Shown here: one piece after another, positions 44,899-54,699 of the stretch
How positions within the stretch are numbered: the stretch's first letter is position 1
How the letters are laid out: each line of letters starts with the position of its first letter
Source of the DNA: an uncultured Marinobacter sp.
GTDB lineage: Bacteria; Pseudomonadota; Gammaproteobacteria; Pseudomonadales; Oleiphilaceae
Assembly (NCBI RefSeq): GCF_947488835.1
Contig: NZ_CANLBK010000004.1
Coordinates: 248,001-312,000, forward strand
Length of the DNA stretch: 64,000 nt
Direction of reading: 5' to 3'
Position numbers and translations under genes: made by a program
The notes under the pieces: generated by a model
The model's input: the letters and a program-made list of their open reading frames with translations, nothing else
Database searches by the model: none
What the model was told of the DNA's origin: nothing

Positions 44899-47800
44899 AT
44901 GGATCCGAGAGAACGTCGAAGCAGCCCACGCAAACCTATCAAGCTTGCTGCCCAGATTGACCTGGGCACGGGTGAGACATGGCCGTGTCAGATTGCGGAT
45001 TTTTGCCCGGAAGGGCTTTTTGTCCGCTACTCCGGTGAGACATCCCGTAAACTGGACCGAGCGTTTGCCACGGCAGGTCGATCTGAACTGACTGTGCGAT
45101 TCCGCGGCCCCGATGGTAAACAGCGGCATGAGCTTCACGTTAGTGTTGCCAGGCGCATTGACGGTGCCATGGGCGTCAGTTTCACCCGCAATAATCCGGA
45201 TGCCGTTGCGTCTATGCTGCAGCAATGTGGCGGGTCCGATAGCCAGGCGCGGGCGTCATTACGCGCTCCGAGTGAGCGAGTCCAGTTTGTTCTGCACCAG
45301 TCGGCGAGGGCGGTTATCCAGCACATAGAGCCGCTTATGGATGCCTGCTTTGTGCAAATGGCCGACACTCTGAAAGCAGCGGCGCAGAAAGCTACGAACG
45401 ATCAGCAGGCGAACGAATTGATGGACTTTTCGGGCCAGGTTAGGGCCCGGCAACGGGTTGTCTGGCATCAGATGGCTCGTAGTCTCGAGTCACCGCTTAA
45501 ACCTGCGCCTAAAGGCTTCCCGGGTTCCGAACTGTCTGTTGTGGACAAAGGAGAGTTCGAAGACTGGCTGACTATCCGGGTAATGGTGACAAAAGCCGAC
45601 ACCCAGTATCGCAAGGATCTTCTACAGCTCAAGCTTCGGTTGGACAAGCTGGGCATAGCCAACGCGACCGGGCACCACAACCCGCTAGGTCCATCGCTCG
45701 TGTGTGAGTCCTTTCATGGGGGGCTTTCTCAGCTCAAGGCGTCCAGAGAAGTCGAGAAAATTTGCCTGAAGGTGTTTGAGCAGTCAGTCCTGCACCACCT
45801 TGGACCACTCTATAAGGAACTGAACAATATTCTGATTCGCCATGGCGTTCTGCCGGATCTCGATCTCAGCAAGTACCTGAGTGAGCAAACCGCCAGTAGT
45901 CCTGAGGGTAAGTCAGCAGCGGAGCAAAGCCCGCCAAAGCCTGTGTCTGCGCCGTTGGAATCAACGCGTAACACTGCGCAGCAAAATAATCAGGCTCAGC
46001 CCGGCACGGAGCCGTCAGTGCCCCGTGATGCCGGCGCCGGAAAATCGCGGCTGGGTAGTGAATTCCGCGGCTATGCCCAAGCGGCTCAAACAGCCTTTGC
46101 GACCGTGCGGAACCTGCTGGGAACACTTTCAGCTACCCGGGCCAATGGCGGTAGTGCTGCGCCAGCGCCTTTTCCCGTCAACGCCCAGCCTATGTCCCCC
46201 GGTGAATTGCAGCGCGAACTCCAACAACTGCAGGCGGAGCCGGTTGAGGCGGCAACTAATGTTGTCCCCCTGCGCGAGCGGGTGGTGGAAAAAGTCCGCG
46301 AGATGGGCGGCAAGAAACTGGATGATGAACAACAAAGTACACTGGATGTTGTAGACCGCTTTTTTCACTCAATTACTGAGAGCCCGAAGCTCAGCGAATA
46401 CGCTCAAGAGCGAATGCGCCAGCTTCAGGTTCCGGTATTGAAAGTGGTGATGCGCGATCCCGCCTTTTTTGATGACAAAAACAGCCCGGTTCGAGGCGTT
46501 ATGAACCGACTGGCCCAGTTGGGTGTCAAGGGTGGTCGTCTGAACCCGGTGGTGCAGCGCAAGGTTGATGAGCTTGTCCAGCGTATCACTACTGAGTTTG
46601 AGCAGGATACCGGCGTTTTTGAGCACACTGTGCAAGAGCTGGATGGCTTGATTGACCGGCAGAACCTTGTTTACCGGCGCAATGTTGAACGGGTAACTGC
46701 CGCAGCCGAAGGCGCTCAGAAAGTAGCGGAATCGAAGGTTGCCGTAGCAGAGGTGTTGAGCCAGAAGCTGGCGGGCCGAAAGGTACCGAAAGCGGTGCTC
46801 AGCCTGTTGGATGGCGGCTGGCGGGATTTGCTGTCACTGACCTGGATTCGCCAAGGCCCGGACAGTCAGATCTGGGAGGACTACCTCGCGGTTGTCGATT
46901 CGCTGCTGACGTTTTCAGAAGATCGCGACTCCGCCATAAACCTGCCCGAATTGCTCCGGGTTATTCAGGATGGGCTTGCGTCTATTTCCAGTAACCACCT
47001 GCCATCGTCCCAGATACGGGATGAACTGAAACAGTTTCTGGTGCGCAGCCCTGAGAGCCCGCCGGAAATGGTGGAAGTGCCTAAAACACAACCTGTCAAA
47101 GATCTCAAAAAGTCGCTGTCTGAGCGTGAACAGCGCAGTCTGCAGCGCTGGATAAATCGCGCCCAGAGGCTGCGCACGGGTGATTGGCTTCGGGATCAGG
47201 AAAAGCCCGACGAGCCGCAGTATATCCGTCTGGTCTGGGTGGCTCGTGGTTTCACCCGGTTCGTGTTTGTGAACCACCAGGGTATGCGGGTAGTGGAACT
47301 TGAACTGGAAGCTCTGGCACGCCAGATGCGCAAAGGTATTATCGTGCCTGATGGCCAACACGAGCGGCCGTTGGTGGATGAGAGCATCGACCGAATGGTG
47401 CGTAAGGTTTATGACCAGTTATCCTGGGCCTCCACCCACGACGAGCTCACAGGGCTGCTCGGTCGCCGTGAATTTGAACGGATGCTTGACCAGCAGTTAG
47501 CAAGACGTGAAGACGAGCGCTCGCTGCTCCGGCTGGATCTGCGCAAGTTCCGGTTGTTGAATGACACGGCGGGTTATCAGGCGGGTGACGATGCGCTCAA
47601 ACGTGTGGCGGATTTGTTGCGAGAGCATGTAGGGGACGGAATGCCTCTGGCAAGGCTCGCGGGGAACGAGTTTGGCATGCTGGTGCCAGCGGAAAACGCT
47701 GACGACGCGGCCCGCAATCTTATTCTGGCTGTCGAAGCGGCTGAGTTTGTCTATGGTGAGCGCAGCTATCAGTTGTCTGCCTGTATAGGTGTAGTACCGG

Positions 47801-48684
47801 AGTTGCCAGGTTTGGTTAGCGCCGAGCGTTGGCTGCGCGCATCTGAACAGGCTTTAGGTAGCGCCAGAACGAAAGGTCTTGGCAAGGTGGCGGAGTACTC
47901 TCTGGATGCCGGCGATCAGGCGCGGCAAGAGCAGATAGCGGCGAAAGTGGCCAGCCTTGGTGATCTCGACGAAGAGCGCATGCTGTTGCGTTGCCAGAAG
48001 ATAATTCCACTGCACAGCCGTACCAAAATGGCCGCACAGTACGAAGTGCTGATCAGCATGTACGATGACGCCGGGGTGCTGATTACCGGGCGTGATTTTG
48101 TCCGCATGGCAGAGCGGTATGATCGCATGCAAGCGGTAGATCGCTGGGTGGTTGGCCATATGCTGGATTGGCTGCGGGTGCAGGCGCCTGATCCCCGCCA
48201 CCTTGGCGGAGTGTGTATTAACCTCTCGGGTTATTCATTGAACGATCAGTCGCTGCTTGAGCATATCTATGAAAAGCTGAGTGAAAAAGACGCGCCCATC
48301 GAGCGTCTCTGGTTCGAAGTAACAGAAGCCTCGGCAATCAATGATGTGCAGGCGGTGGCAGACTTTATTATCGAGATGAAGGAGCTTGGTTGCAGATTCT
48401 GCCTCGGAAATTTCGGCAGTGGGCCTAGTTCGTTCGAGTTCATGCGCTCGCTCCCGGTGGATTTGATCAAGATAGACAGTGCCTTCACTGGCCAGCTCAG
48501 TACCAGTGAAACCGATCGCGCCATGGTGCAGTCCATGGTAGATATGGCGCATTATATGGACCGGGAAGTGATTGCCAGCCAGGTTGAATCCCGCGACGTT
48601 CTGGATACACTGAGACAGTTGGGCGTGGATTACGCTCAGGGCTTTGTGATTGAGAAGCCTCGCTCGCTCGACAGCCTTGCCTGA
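44899..48684 (+). CDS. PilZ-DUF1631-GGDEF-EAL protein with degenerate catalytic sites
   Basis: 1261 soluble residues. PilZ-type N-terminus (about 1-100; RRSSPRKPIKLAAQI then DFCPEGLFVRY), a long DUF1631-type helical region (about 120-820), a GGDEF domain (about 840-1000) and an EAL domain (about 1020-1255). In GGDEF the signature reads AGNEF instead of GGDEF. In EAL the first motif is EVL in QYEVLIS, and the usual DDFG is LGNFG, so metal ligands are missing. Both enzyme domains are therefore probably inactive and bind rather than make or break cyclic-di-GMP. ATG 44899 with AGGT upstream. Divergent from the peptidase; prkB follows 63 bases later. Confidence 0.88.
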   Translation: MDPRERRSSPRKPIKLAAQIDLGTGETWPCQIADFCPEGLFVRYSGETSRKLDRAFATAGRSELTVRFRGPDGKQRHELHVSVARRIDGAMGVSFTRNNPDAVASMLQQCGGSDSQARASLRAPSERVQFVLHQSARAVIQHIEPLMDACFVQMADTLKAAAQKATNDQQANELMDFSGQVRARQRVVWHQMARSLESPLKPAPKGFPGSELSVVDKGEFEDWLTIRVMVTKADTQYRKDLLQLKLRLDKLGIANATGHHNPLGPSLVCESFHGGLSQLKASREVEKICLKVFEQSVLHHLGPLYKELNNILIRHGVLPDLDLSKYLSEQTASSPEGKSAAEQSPPKPVSAPLESTRNTAQQNNQAQPGTEPSVPRDAGAGKSRLGSEFRGYAQAAQTAFATVRNLLGTLSATRANGGSAAPAPFPVNAQPMSPGELQRELQQLQAEPVEAATNVVPLRERVVEKVREMGGKKLDDEQQSTLDVVDRFFHSITESPKLSEYAQERMRQLQVPVLKVVMRDPAFFDDKNSPVRGVMNRLAQLGVKGGRLNPVVQRKVDELVQRITTEFEQDTGVFEHTVQELDGLIDRQNLVYRRNVERVTAAAEGAQKVAESKVAVAEVLSQKLAGRKVPKAVLSLLDGGWRDLLSLTWIRQGPDSQIWEDYLAVVDSLLTFSEDRDSAINLPELLRVIQDGLASISSNHLPSSQIRDELKQFLVRSPESPPEMVEVPKTQPVKDLKKSLSEREQRSLQRWINRAQRLRTGDWLRDQEKPDEPQYIRLVWVARGFTRFVFVNHQGMRVVELELEALARQMRKGIIVPDGQHERPLVDESIDRMVRKVYDQLSWASTHDELTGLLGRREFERMLDQQLARREDERSLLRLDLRKFRLLNDTAGYQAGDDALKRVADLLREHVGDGMPLARLAGNEFGMLVPAENADDAARNLILAVEAAEFVYGERSYQLSACIGVVPELPGLVSAERWLRASEQALGSARTKGLGKVAEYSLDAGDQARQEQIAAKVASLGDLDEERMLLRCQKIIPLHSRTKMAAQYEVLISMYDDAGVLITGRDFVRMAERYDRMQAVDRWVVGHMLDWLRVQAPDPRHLGGVCINLSGYSLNDQSLLEHIYEKLSEKDAPIERLWFEVTEASAINDVQAVADFIIEMKELGCRFCLGNFGSGPSSFEFMRSLPVDLIKIDSAFTGQLSTSETDRAMVQSMVDMAHYMDREVIASQVESRDVLDTLRQLGVDYAQGFVIEKPRSLDSLA

Positions 48685-48747
48685 CGTCTTCATGGCGTAC
48701 ATCCAACATTCACCAGAGTTTTATACAACCGACGGCGCACTTCAGCC

Positions 48748-49614
48748 ATGTCAAAACGTCATCCCATTATTGCCGTAACCGGCTCGTCCGGTGCGGGCAC
48801 CAGTACCACAGGCCAGATATTTCGGCGTATGTTTGCGAATGAGGGCCTAGCGGCGGCGATGGTCAGTGGCGACAGTTTTCACCGCTATAACCGAGAGCAG
48901 ATGGCTCGACTGGCTGCCAAGGGTCAGTTTGGTGAGCGCAACCACTTTGCCCTTGCCGCCAACCACATCGACAAGTTGGAAGCGTTGTTTTACGACTACA
49001 GCCACACGGGCAATGGCCGGTATCGCCAGTATGTTCACGATGAAGATCGCGACCTTCAGGCCGAAGGCCATAAGCCCGGCACCTTTACGGCTTGGGGATC
49101 TTTGCAGGCAGACACGGATCTGCTGTTTTACGAGGGCTTACACGGCGCGGTAGTCAGTGAAGCCTACAATATTGCCCAGTACGTGGACTTGATGATTGGC
49201 GTGGTGCCTATCGTAAATCTGGAGTGGATTCAGAAAATACACCGGGACACCCATCAGCGCGGGTACAGTCAGGAAGCCGTGGTTACAACCATTATCAACC
49301 GTATGGATGACTACGTTCACGATATAGTGCCGCAGTTTTCACATACCCATATCAACTTCCAGCGCATCCCTCTGGTGGATACATCCAACCCGTTTGTGGT
49401 CCGGGATGTGCCGACCGAAGACGAAAGCATGTTTGTTATCCGGTTCCGGGATGCTTCAGAAGTAGATTTTTCCTACCTGCTGCAAGCGATTCAGAACAGC
49501 ACCCTATCACGCCACGACACTCTGGTTATTCCAGGCACAAAAATGGCGCTGGCCATGGATCTTATTGTAAGACCGATGGTGCAGCGCCTGATCGCACAGA
49601 AATCCTTCGCCTGA
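48748..49614 (+). CDS. prkB: Phosphoribulokinase (PrkB type)
   Basis: 288 residues. The P-loop is GSSGAGTSTTGQIF near the N-terminus; DSFHRYNREQM and YEGLHGAVV carry the catalytic Asp and the Walker B-like region, with IQKIHRDTHQRGYS in the lid. It would phosphorylate ribulose-5-phosphate, or a related substrate, to the bisphosphate. No RuBisCO or other Calvin genes are in the window, and similar orphan kinases exist in E. coli and other non-autotrophs, so its real role is unclear. It may be co-transcribed with the DUF1631 gene upstream. Confidence 0.9.
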   Translation: MSKRHPIIAVTGSSGAGTSTTGQIFRRMFANEGLAAAMVSGDSFHRYNREQMARLAAKGQFGERNHFALAANHIDKLEALFYDYSHTGNGRYRQYVHDEDRDLQAEGHKPGTFTAWGSLQADTDLLFYEGLHGAVVSEAYNIAQYVDLMIGVVPIVNLEWIQKIHRDTHQRGYSQEAVVTTIINRMDDYVHDIVPQFSHTHINFQRIPLVDTSNPFVVRDVPTEDESMFVIRFRDASEVDFSYLLQAIQNSTLSRHDTLVIPGTKMALAMDLIVRPMVQRLIAQKSFA

Positions 49615-49616
49615 AT

Positions 49617-49638
49617 CTGCCAGAGCTTCGCCTGGCAG
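49617..49638. other. Small hairpin between prkB and speD
   Basis: CTGCCAG (49617-49623) and CTGGCAG (49632-49638) with an eight-base loop lie between the convergent genes. There is no T-run on either strand, so it is at most a weak or Rho-assisted end. Confidence 0.35.
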
Positions 49639-49661
49639 AGGCCAGGCCTTGCCGGGTACTC

Positions 49662-50456
49662 TTACTCCATGTTGCGTGAGTAGAATATCTCCAGTTTTTC
49701 GCGGCGAAGTCGCTCTTCAATCGTGCGCGCAATCTCAGGGTCAAGATCTTCGGCATTTTCACCGAAAACGTGGTTGTCGAGGTTGAACTCTTTCACCATC
49801 ATTTTGGTGTGGAAAAGGTTTTCCTGATACACGTTCACATCGATCATCTGATAAGCATTCTGCGTATCTTCGGTCAGGTAGTTCTGGATCGAGTTGATGT
49901 CGTGATCAATGTAATGCTTGGTGCCATCTACATCGCGGGTAAAACCACGTACACGATAGTCAACGGTCACCACATCCGAATCGAAGCTGTGAATCAGGTA
50001 GTTCAGAACCTTCAAAGGCGAGATCAGGCCGCAGGTGGACACATCGATGTCTGCCCGGAAGGTGCTGATTCCCTCGTGGGGGTGACTCTCGGGGTAGGTG
50101 TGTACCGTCACATGGCTTTTGTCGAGGTGAGCTACGATGGTGTCGGGCAGTGGGCCGGGTGACTCTTCGTTGTCGGGCTCTTCACCGTCGGTCAGTTCAT
50201 GCTCGGCGATGAGCATGGTCACCGACGCCCCATGGGGCTCGTAATCCTGACGGGCGATGTTGAGCACGTTTGCGCCAATGATCTTGACCACATCGGTCAG
50301 AATCTGGGTAAGGCGCTCTGCGTTATACATCTCATCGATGTAGTCAATATAGCCTTCGCGCTGCTCTTCAGTCTGCGCATAGCAGATGTCGTAGATATTG
50401 AAGCTCAGGGATTTCGTCAGGTTGTTGAAACCGTGCAACTGGAGTTTTGATTCCAT
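49662..50456 (-). CDS. speD: S-adenosylmethionine decarboxylase proenzyme
   Basis: Makes decarboxylated SAM, the aminopropyl donor for spermidine. 264 residues, the length of E. coli SpeD. The self-cleavage serine that becomes the pyruvoyl group is in [14 protein letters not shown], after which [13 protein letters not shown] follows. The start ATG 50456 ([13 protein letters not shown]) has GGAGGGCC upstream; the longer frame is not used. speD-osmC-crp order matches Pseudomonas. Confidence 0.96.
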   Translation of the reverse strand: MESKLQLHGFNNLTKSLSFNIYDICYAQTEEQREGYIDYIDEMYNAERLTQILTDVVKIIGANVLNIARQDYEPHGASVTMLIAEHELTDGEEPDNEESPGPLPDTIVAHLDKSHVTVHTYPESHPHEGISTFRADIDVSTCGLISPLKVLNYLIHSFDSDVVTVDYRVRGFTRDVDGTKHYIDHDINSIQNYLTEDTQNAYQMIDVNVYQENLFHTKMMVKEFNLDNHVFGENAEDLDPEIARTIEERLRREKLEIFYSRNME

Positions 50457-50619
50457 GCTCAGGCCCTCCGATCTATGGAGATGAATGACGGCAGGGCGGT
50501 CGTTACACGCTCTGCGCAGGCCGCCACCGGCAAGGGTTCGGTTGTTCACCTTTTGCTCAAGCCGGCGGAGAAAGGGCGGTATTATGCACGCCCCGTTGTG
50601 TGTTGAATAGTGCTATGGG

Positions 50620-51048
50620 TCAGGCTTGGGCTGCGGTACGGATTTCGTGGCTGTGGCTGATTTCCACACCGGCTTTTTCAAGCATGATCGAAGCAGAACA
50701 ATACTTCTCAGCAGACAAACTAACGGCGCGTTTCACTTGGCTTTCTTTCAGGTTGTGGCCGGTTACTACAAAGTGCAGGTGAATCTTCGTGAACACCGAG
50801 GGCACAGCATCCGCGCGCTGGGCTTCCAGCTCGGCATGGCAGGCGGTAACATCCTGGCGGCTCTTTTTCAGAATGCTCATCACATCAAAAGATGAACAGC
50901 CCCCAAGGCCCATCAGCAGCAGTTCCATGGGGCGGGGCCCGAGGTTTTCGCCACCGTGATCGGGTGGGCCATCCAGCTGCACAGAGTGGCCAGTGCCACT
51001 GGTAGCTCGGAAGCTGGCGTTGCCGGTCCAGTCGACGGATGCTTTCAT
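50620..51048 (-). CDS. OsmC/YhfA-family protein
   Basis: 142 residues. The OsmC fold is marked by GPRPMELLLMGLGGCSSFDV (first peroxidatic-type Cys) and the second Cys in SAEKYCSASIML. This branch (YhfA-like) is usually encoded beside crp; its reaction is not established, though OsmC proteins often reduce organic peroxides. Start ATG 51048 with AGGAGC upstream; a TTG one codon earlier is also possible. Diverges from crp. Confidence 0.9.
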   Translation of the reverse strand: MKASVDWTGNASFRATSGTGHSVQLDGPPDHGGENLGPRPMELLLMGLGGCSSFDVMSILKKSRQDVTACHAELEAQRADAVPSVFTKIHLHFVVTGHNLKESQVKRAVSLSAEKYCSASIMLEKAGVEISHSHEIRTAAQA

Positions 51049-51184
51049 CAAGGGTGTGCTCCTTTAGCGCGGTGGCGGTGATGGCCCACCTGGATGGTTT
51101 CGAATGGACAGGATGCTAGCATAACCGATAGCCTGTGGCAGTCGATGGCGAATGCTCTTGATACATTCGGTATACTGTTTCCAG

Positions 51185-51213
51185 TTGCCCGAAGCAGACC
51201 TTCTTGCTATAAG
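51185..51213 (+). promoter_or_regulatory. crp promoter
   Basis: TTGCCC (51185-51190), 17 bases, TATAAG (51208-51213); four and five matches to the sigma-70 consensus. It would start transcription near 51220, giving a leader of about 90 bases. I did not find a clear CRP site in the gap. Confidence 0.5.
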
Positions 51214-51310
51214 TTGTTATGTTATTTGGCAAAAAATAAACCCGCAGGGAAAGCCGGGTGAACAACAAACATCGGATCCCGCCAGTATTTGAGGAGGCAC
51301 TACCCGCACT

Positions 51311-51952
51311 ATGGCCACTATCATTAAGCCAGTTGAGCAGAAAACCAAACATCTCGACTATTTTCTTTCTCAGTGCCATCGCCGCCGCTACCCGGCCAAG
51401 AGCACCATTATTTACGCGGGCGACAAAAGCGACTCCCTCTTTTACATCGTTAAGGGTTCCGTCACGGTAATCATTGAAGATGATGATGGCCGCGAGATGA
51501 TTATGGCCTACCTCAACGCCGGAGACTTCTTTGGCGAGATGGGGCTGTTCGATAATATGGATTCCCGTAGCGCCTGGGTGAAGGCGAAAACCGAGTGCGA
51601 GGTGGCGGAAATCAGCTACCCCAAGTTCCGGGAAATTGCCCAGCAGGATCTTGGGGTTCTCTACTTTATTGGCGAGCAAATGGCTTCGCGCCTGCGCCAG
51701 ACTACCCGTAAAGTGGGCGATCTGGCATTCCTGGACGTAACTGGCCGGGTTGCCCGTACCTTGCTCGACCTGTGCAAGGAGCCAGACGCCATGACTCACC
51801 CGGATGGCATGCAGATCAAAATCACCCGTCAGGAAATTGGCCGCATTGTAGGCTGTTCCCGGGAAATGGTTGGCAGAGTGCTTAAAACCCTGGAAGATCA
51901 GGGACTTGTGAGGGTGAAGGGCAAAACCATGGTGGTTTTCGGAACCCGCTAA
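51311..51952 (+). CDS. crp: Cyclic AMP receptor protein (CRP/Vfr)
   Basis: 213 residues, close to Pseudomonas Vfr. The cyclic-nucleotide domain (about 15-125) has [18 protein letters not shown] and [11 protein letters not shown], with the ligand Arg-Ser in [11 protein letters not shown]. The long C-helix and the helix-turn-helix ([29 protein letters not shown]) follow. It should regulate carbon use and, by analogy with Vfr, surface traits. A GGAGG lies 15-20 bases before the ATG, somewhat far. Its stop overlaps the stop of the convergent hydrolase gene by four bases. Confidence 0.96.
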   Translation: MATIIKPVEQKTKHLDYFLSQCHRRRYPAKSTIIYAGDKSDSLFYIVKGSVTVIIEDDDGREMIMAYLNAGDFFGEMGLFDNMDSRSAWVKAKTECEVAEISYPKFREIAQQDLGVLYFIGEQMASRLRQTTRKVGDLAFLDVTGRVARTLLDLCKEPDAMTHPDGMQIKITRQEIGRIVGCSREMVGRVLKTLEDQGLVRVKGKTMVVFGTR

Positions 51953-52821
51953 GAACGAATAAAGCTGCGTACTGCACTGGCAACGGCGTCTGGCTCTGCG
52001 AGCTGCGCCCAGTGCGGTGCGTTTAATTGCACTTGAGTAAGTTTGCCCGCCCATTGGTTTAGCTGCCCGAACAAGTCGGCACTCACATAACTGTCTTGCG
52101 TCAGAATAATCAGTTGCACCGGGCACCTTGCGAACCTTGGTTGCGGCCTGAGCAGGCGGGACAGAAAGTTGGCCCGGTACAATTGCACGCCGTAACGCCC
52201 GTCATCCCTCTGCGCGTCGCTGAAACAGGCATCTTTTACACCCTCCCGCTTCTGCATTAAAACGGGCCACTTTCTATCAAGCCCCATACTCCAGATGGCT
52301 TCCGGAACAACGGGCAGTTGAAACAAAAAAACGTACCAGGATTTAAGCAATTGCTTGGCCACTCTCATGGGCCCACCACCAGTCAGGTTTGAGGACTGTG
52401 TTCTTAACCAGGCCCCGACATGATCGAGGCAGGGGCCGGAAATCGATGTGAAGGAAAGAATGCGCTTCTGAAGAGGGCCTGACCCCACAGACTCCCAACT
52501 CTGTATGGATCCCCAGTCGTGGGCCAGTATGTGAAACCGCCGGTTAGGCAATAACTGATCCACAACGGCTTCAAGATCCTTCGCCAGCAGCGATAGGCGA
52601 TAGTCTCGTGTGCGAACCGGCTTGTCTGAAAGGCCGGCCCCCCGAACGTCGTAGCGCACGAGAAAGAAATCGGACGCCAGAGCGTCAACAACTTTGTCCC
52701 ATACGCGGTGATTGTCCGGGTACCCGTGAACCAGAACCAGAGGTATGCCCTCAGGGTTCCCTTCGGTCACGGCATGCAGTGAGATGTTGTTACTGGTGAT
52801 ACGGTGAGTGCTGTACATCAT
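51949..52821 (-). CDS. Alpha/beta-hydrolase, epoxide-hydrolase-like
   Basis: 290 residues. The fold-1 oxyanion motif is [13 protein letters not shown], then the nucleophile elbow HDWGSIQSW with Asp where lipases have Ser, as in epoxide hydrolases and haloalkane dehalogenases. The acid is probably in the ILTQDSYV strand, and the base His is in [23 protein letters not shown] is typical. No signal. Two ATGs (52821, 52818) are both possible. Substrate unknown. Confidence 0.85.
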   Translation of the reverse strand: MMYSTHRITSNNISLHAVTEGNPEGIPLVLVHGYPDNHRVWDKVVDALASDFFLVRYDVRGAGLSDKPVRTRDYRLSLLAKDLEAVVDQLLPNRRFHILAHDWGSIQSWESVGSGPLQKRILSFTSISGPCLDHVGAWLRTQSSNLTGGGPMRVAKQLLKSWYVFLFQLPVVPEAIWSMGLDRKWPVLMQKREGVKDACFSDAQRDDGRYGVQLYRANFLSRLLRPQPRFARCPVQLIILTQDSYVSADLFGQLNQWAGKLTQVQLNAPHWAQLAEPDAVASAVRSFIRS

Positions 52822-52922
52822 TGCAGGCCCGTTATCAGGAGTTGAACGGTGTATGCAAAGAAGCTTACGTGTCTGAATCCGGCGAGGCTGTGGCTAAAAG
52901 GGCCATAACCCGGTCTGTTTGA

Positions 52923-54005
52923 TCAATCAACAATGGCGACGGACTTGATCTGCATCCAGACGTGCTGCCCGGGCTCAATGGCCAGAGTATGCACGGCTCG
53001 GCTGGTAAGGCGTGAAAGAAAAGGGGTTTGCCCTGCCAGTAGGCGCACAATGGATGTACCCGGGCTGACCTCCAAGGCTATTTCATCAACGCTCGCAGGC
53101 AGCAAATTCTGGATGCTCTGGTCGGTTTGCTCGCTTCGGGCCAGGCTGACATCCCGTGCAAGCACCTGTAACCGAACTTTCTGCCCGATTTTCAAACTCT
53201 CATCTGCGCGGAGCCAGAGGTGGCCACCCTCAAAATCCGCACGGCACAGGTGCCACTGCTCATCCCGCTCCGACAGGGTGGCATCGAGAATCACCCCGGC
53301 ATCGTCCTCAAGGCCAAAGGGCTGGTTCGTGCGAGCCATAATTTGTTGCAGTGGGCCCTCCGCAACAACCCGTCCGCCATCCATCATCACAATATGGTCC
53401 GCCAGTCGTGCAACTTCGGCTGTGGAGTGGGACACATAGAGCATGGGGATGGCAAGGTTGTCCCGCAGGGCTTCCAGGTAGGGCATGATGTCCTGTTTGC
53501 TGGCCTGGTCGAGGGCAGACAGGGGTTCATCCATCAGTAACAACTTGGGGCTTGTGAGTAGTGCCCGGGCAATGGCCACACGCTGGCGCTCCCCGCCAGA
53601 GAGTTTCTCCGGCATGCGGCCAAGCAGGTGCGAGAGCCCCAACCATTCAACCGCCTGGTCGAAGGATATTTGGCGGTCGCTTTGCGGAATGCGCTTGTAC
53701 CCGTACATCAGGTTGCGCTTTACCGAGAGGTGAGGAAACAGGCTGGTTTCCTGAAACACATAGGCCAGAGGCCGTTGATGAACGGGGCGGCTACCGGTTT
53801 CATTCTGCCATTCGTCGCCGTTCACGCGCATGGTGCCGTCCGACGGCTGCAGGCCTGCCATGCAACGCAGCAAGGTTGTTTTGCCGCAGCCGGAATGCCC
53901 GAACAGGGCGGTGAGCCCGCTACCCGGCAGACTCAGATCGACATTCAGTTCAAATGTCCCAACGTTGCAGGCGAAACGCGCCTGTATTCCTGAGGCGCTC
54001 ATCAT
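52923..54005 (-). CDS. modC: Molybdate ABC transporter ATP-binding protein ModC
   Basis: 360 residues. Walker A GHSGCGKTT, signature LSGGERQRVAIARALL, Walker B LLLMDEPLSALD and the switch His in LYVSHSTAEVARLADH. The C-terminal TOBE/Mop-like domain (about 290-360) senses oxyanion. It energises molybdate import with ModB and ModA. Its ATG overlaps the modB stop by four bases (ATGA), so translation is coupled. Confidence 0.96.
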   Translation of the reverse strand: MMSASGIQARFACNVGTFELNVDLSLPGSGLTALFGHSGCGKTTLLRCMAGLQPSDGTMRVNGDEWQNETGSRPVHQRPLAYVFQETSLFPHLSVKRNLMYGYKRIPQSDRQISFDQAVEWLGLSHLLGRMPEKLSGGERQRVAIARALLTSPKLLLMDEPLSALDQASKQDIMPYLEALRDNLAIPMLYVSHSTAEVARLADHIVMMDGGRVVAEGPLQQIMARTNQPFGLEDDAGVILDATLSERDEQWHLCRADFEGGHLWLRADESLKIGQKVRLQVLARDVSLARSEQTDQSIQNLLPASVDEIALEVSPGTSIVRLLAGQTPFLSRLTSRAVHTLAIEPGQHVWMQIKSVAIVD

Positions 54006-54679
54006 CTCACCAGCCCGGACTGCAGTCGGCCATTCAGTGAATACAGGGTTACAAGCACCACAAAGGAGAAGACAACCATGCCCGCGGCTAACCAGTGGGC
54101 TTGGGTGTACTCCAGGGATTCCACATGGTCGTAAATGGCTACCGAAAGCACCTTGGTTTCACCGGGTATGTTGCCACCGATCATCAATACAACGCCAAAC
54201 TCGCCGATGGTGTGGGCAAAGGTGAGCACGCTGGCGGTCAGAACCCCAGGCCTTGCCAAGGGAATCACGATAGAAAAAAAGCGATCCCGGGGCGACGCCC
54301 GAAGTGTGGATGCGACTTCAAGAAGTTGCTGATTAATGGAGGCGAATGCGTTTTGCAGGGGCTGAACGGTAAATGGCAGGGAATAGATAACCGATGCAAT
54401 GACCAGACCTTCAAAGGTGAAGGGCAATAAGCCAAGCCCCAACTGCTCGGTGATCTGGCCAACCACGCCTTTTGGACCCATCAGCACCAGCAGGTAGAAC
54501 CCCAGAACCGTAGGCGGCAACACCAGGGGCAGGGCAACAATCGCTGCAATGGGTTGCCTTACCCAGTGATTACTGCGAGCCAGCCACCAAGCGATGGGCG
54601 TTCCCACCACCAGAAGTATGGCGGTGGTAAAACCTGCAAGCTTCAAGGTGAGCCACACTGGCTCCCAGTATATGTCCAT
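54002..54679 (-). CDS. modB: Molybdate ABC transporter permease ModB
   Basis: 225 residues with five or more membrane helices. The permease coupling loop is in VASTLRASPRDRFFSIVIPLARPG, and AHTIGEFGVVLMIGGNIPGETK is highly typical of ModB. It forms the membrane channel with ModC. It begins 20 bases after modA. Confidence 0.96.
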   Translation of the reverse strand: MDIYWEPVWLTLKLAGFTTAILLVVGTPIAWWLARSNHWVRQPIAAIVALPLVLPPTVLGFYLLVLMGPKGVVGQITEQLGLGLLPFTFEGLVIASVIYSLPFTVQPLQNAFASINQQLLEVASTLRASPRDRFFSIVIPLARPGVLTASVLTFAHTIGEFGVVLMIGGNIPGETKVLSVAIYDHVESLEYTQAHWLAAGMVVFSFVVLVTLYSLNGRLQSGLVR

Positions 54680-54699
54680 GGAGTTGGCCGGGTTAGGTT

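Noticed and set aside
51049..51310. CRP autoregulatory site in the crp upstream region
   Set aside because: No TGTGA-N6-TCACA-like pair with both halves recognisable was found.
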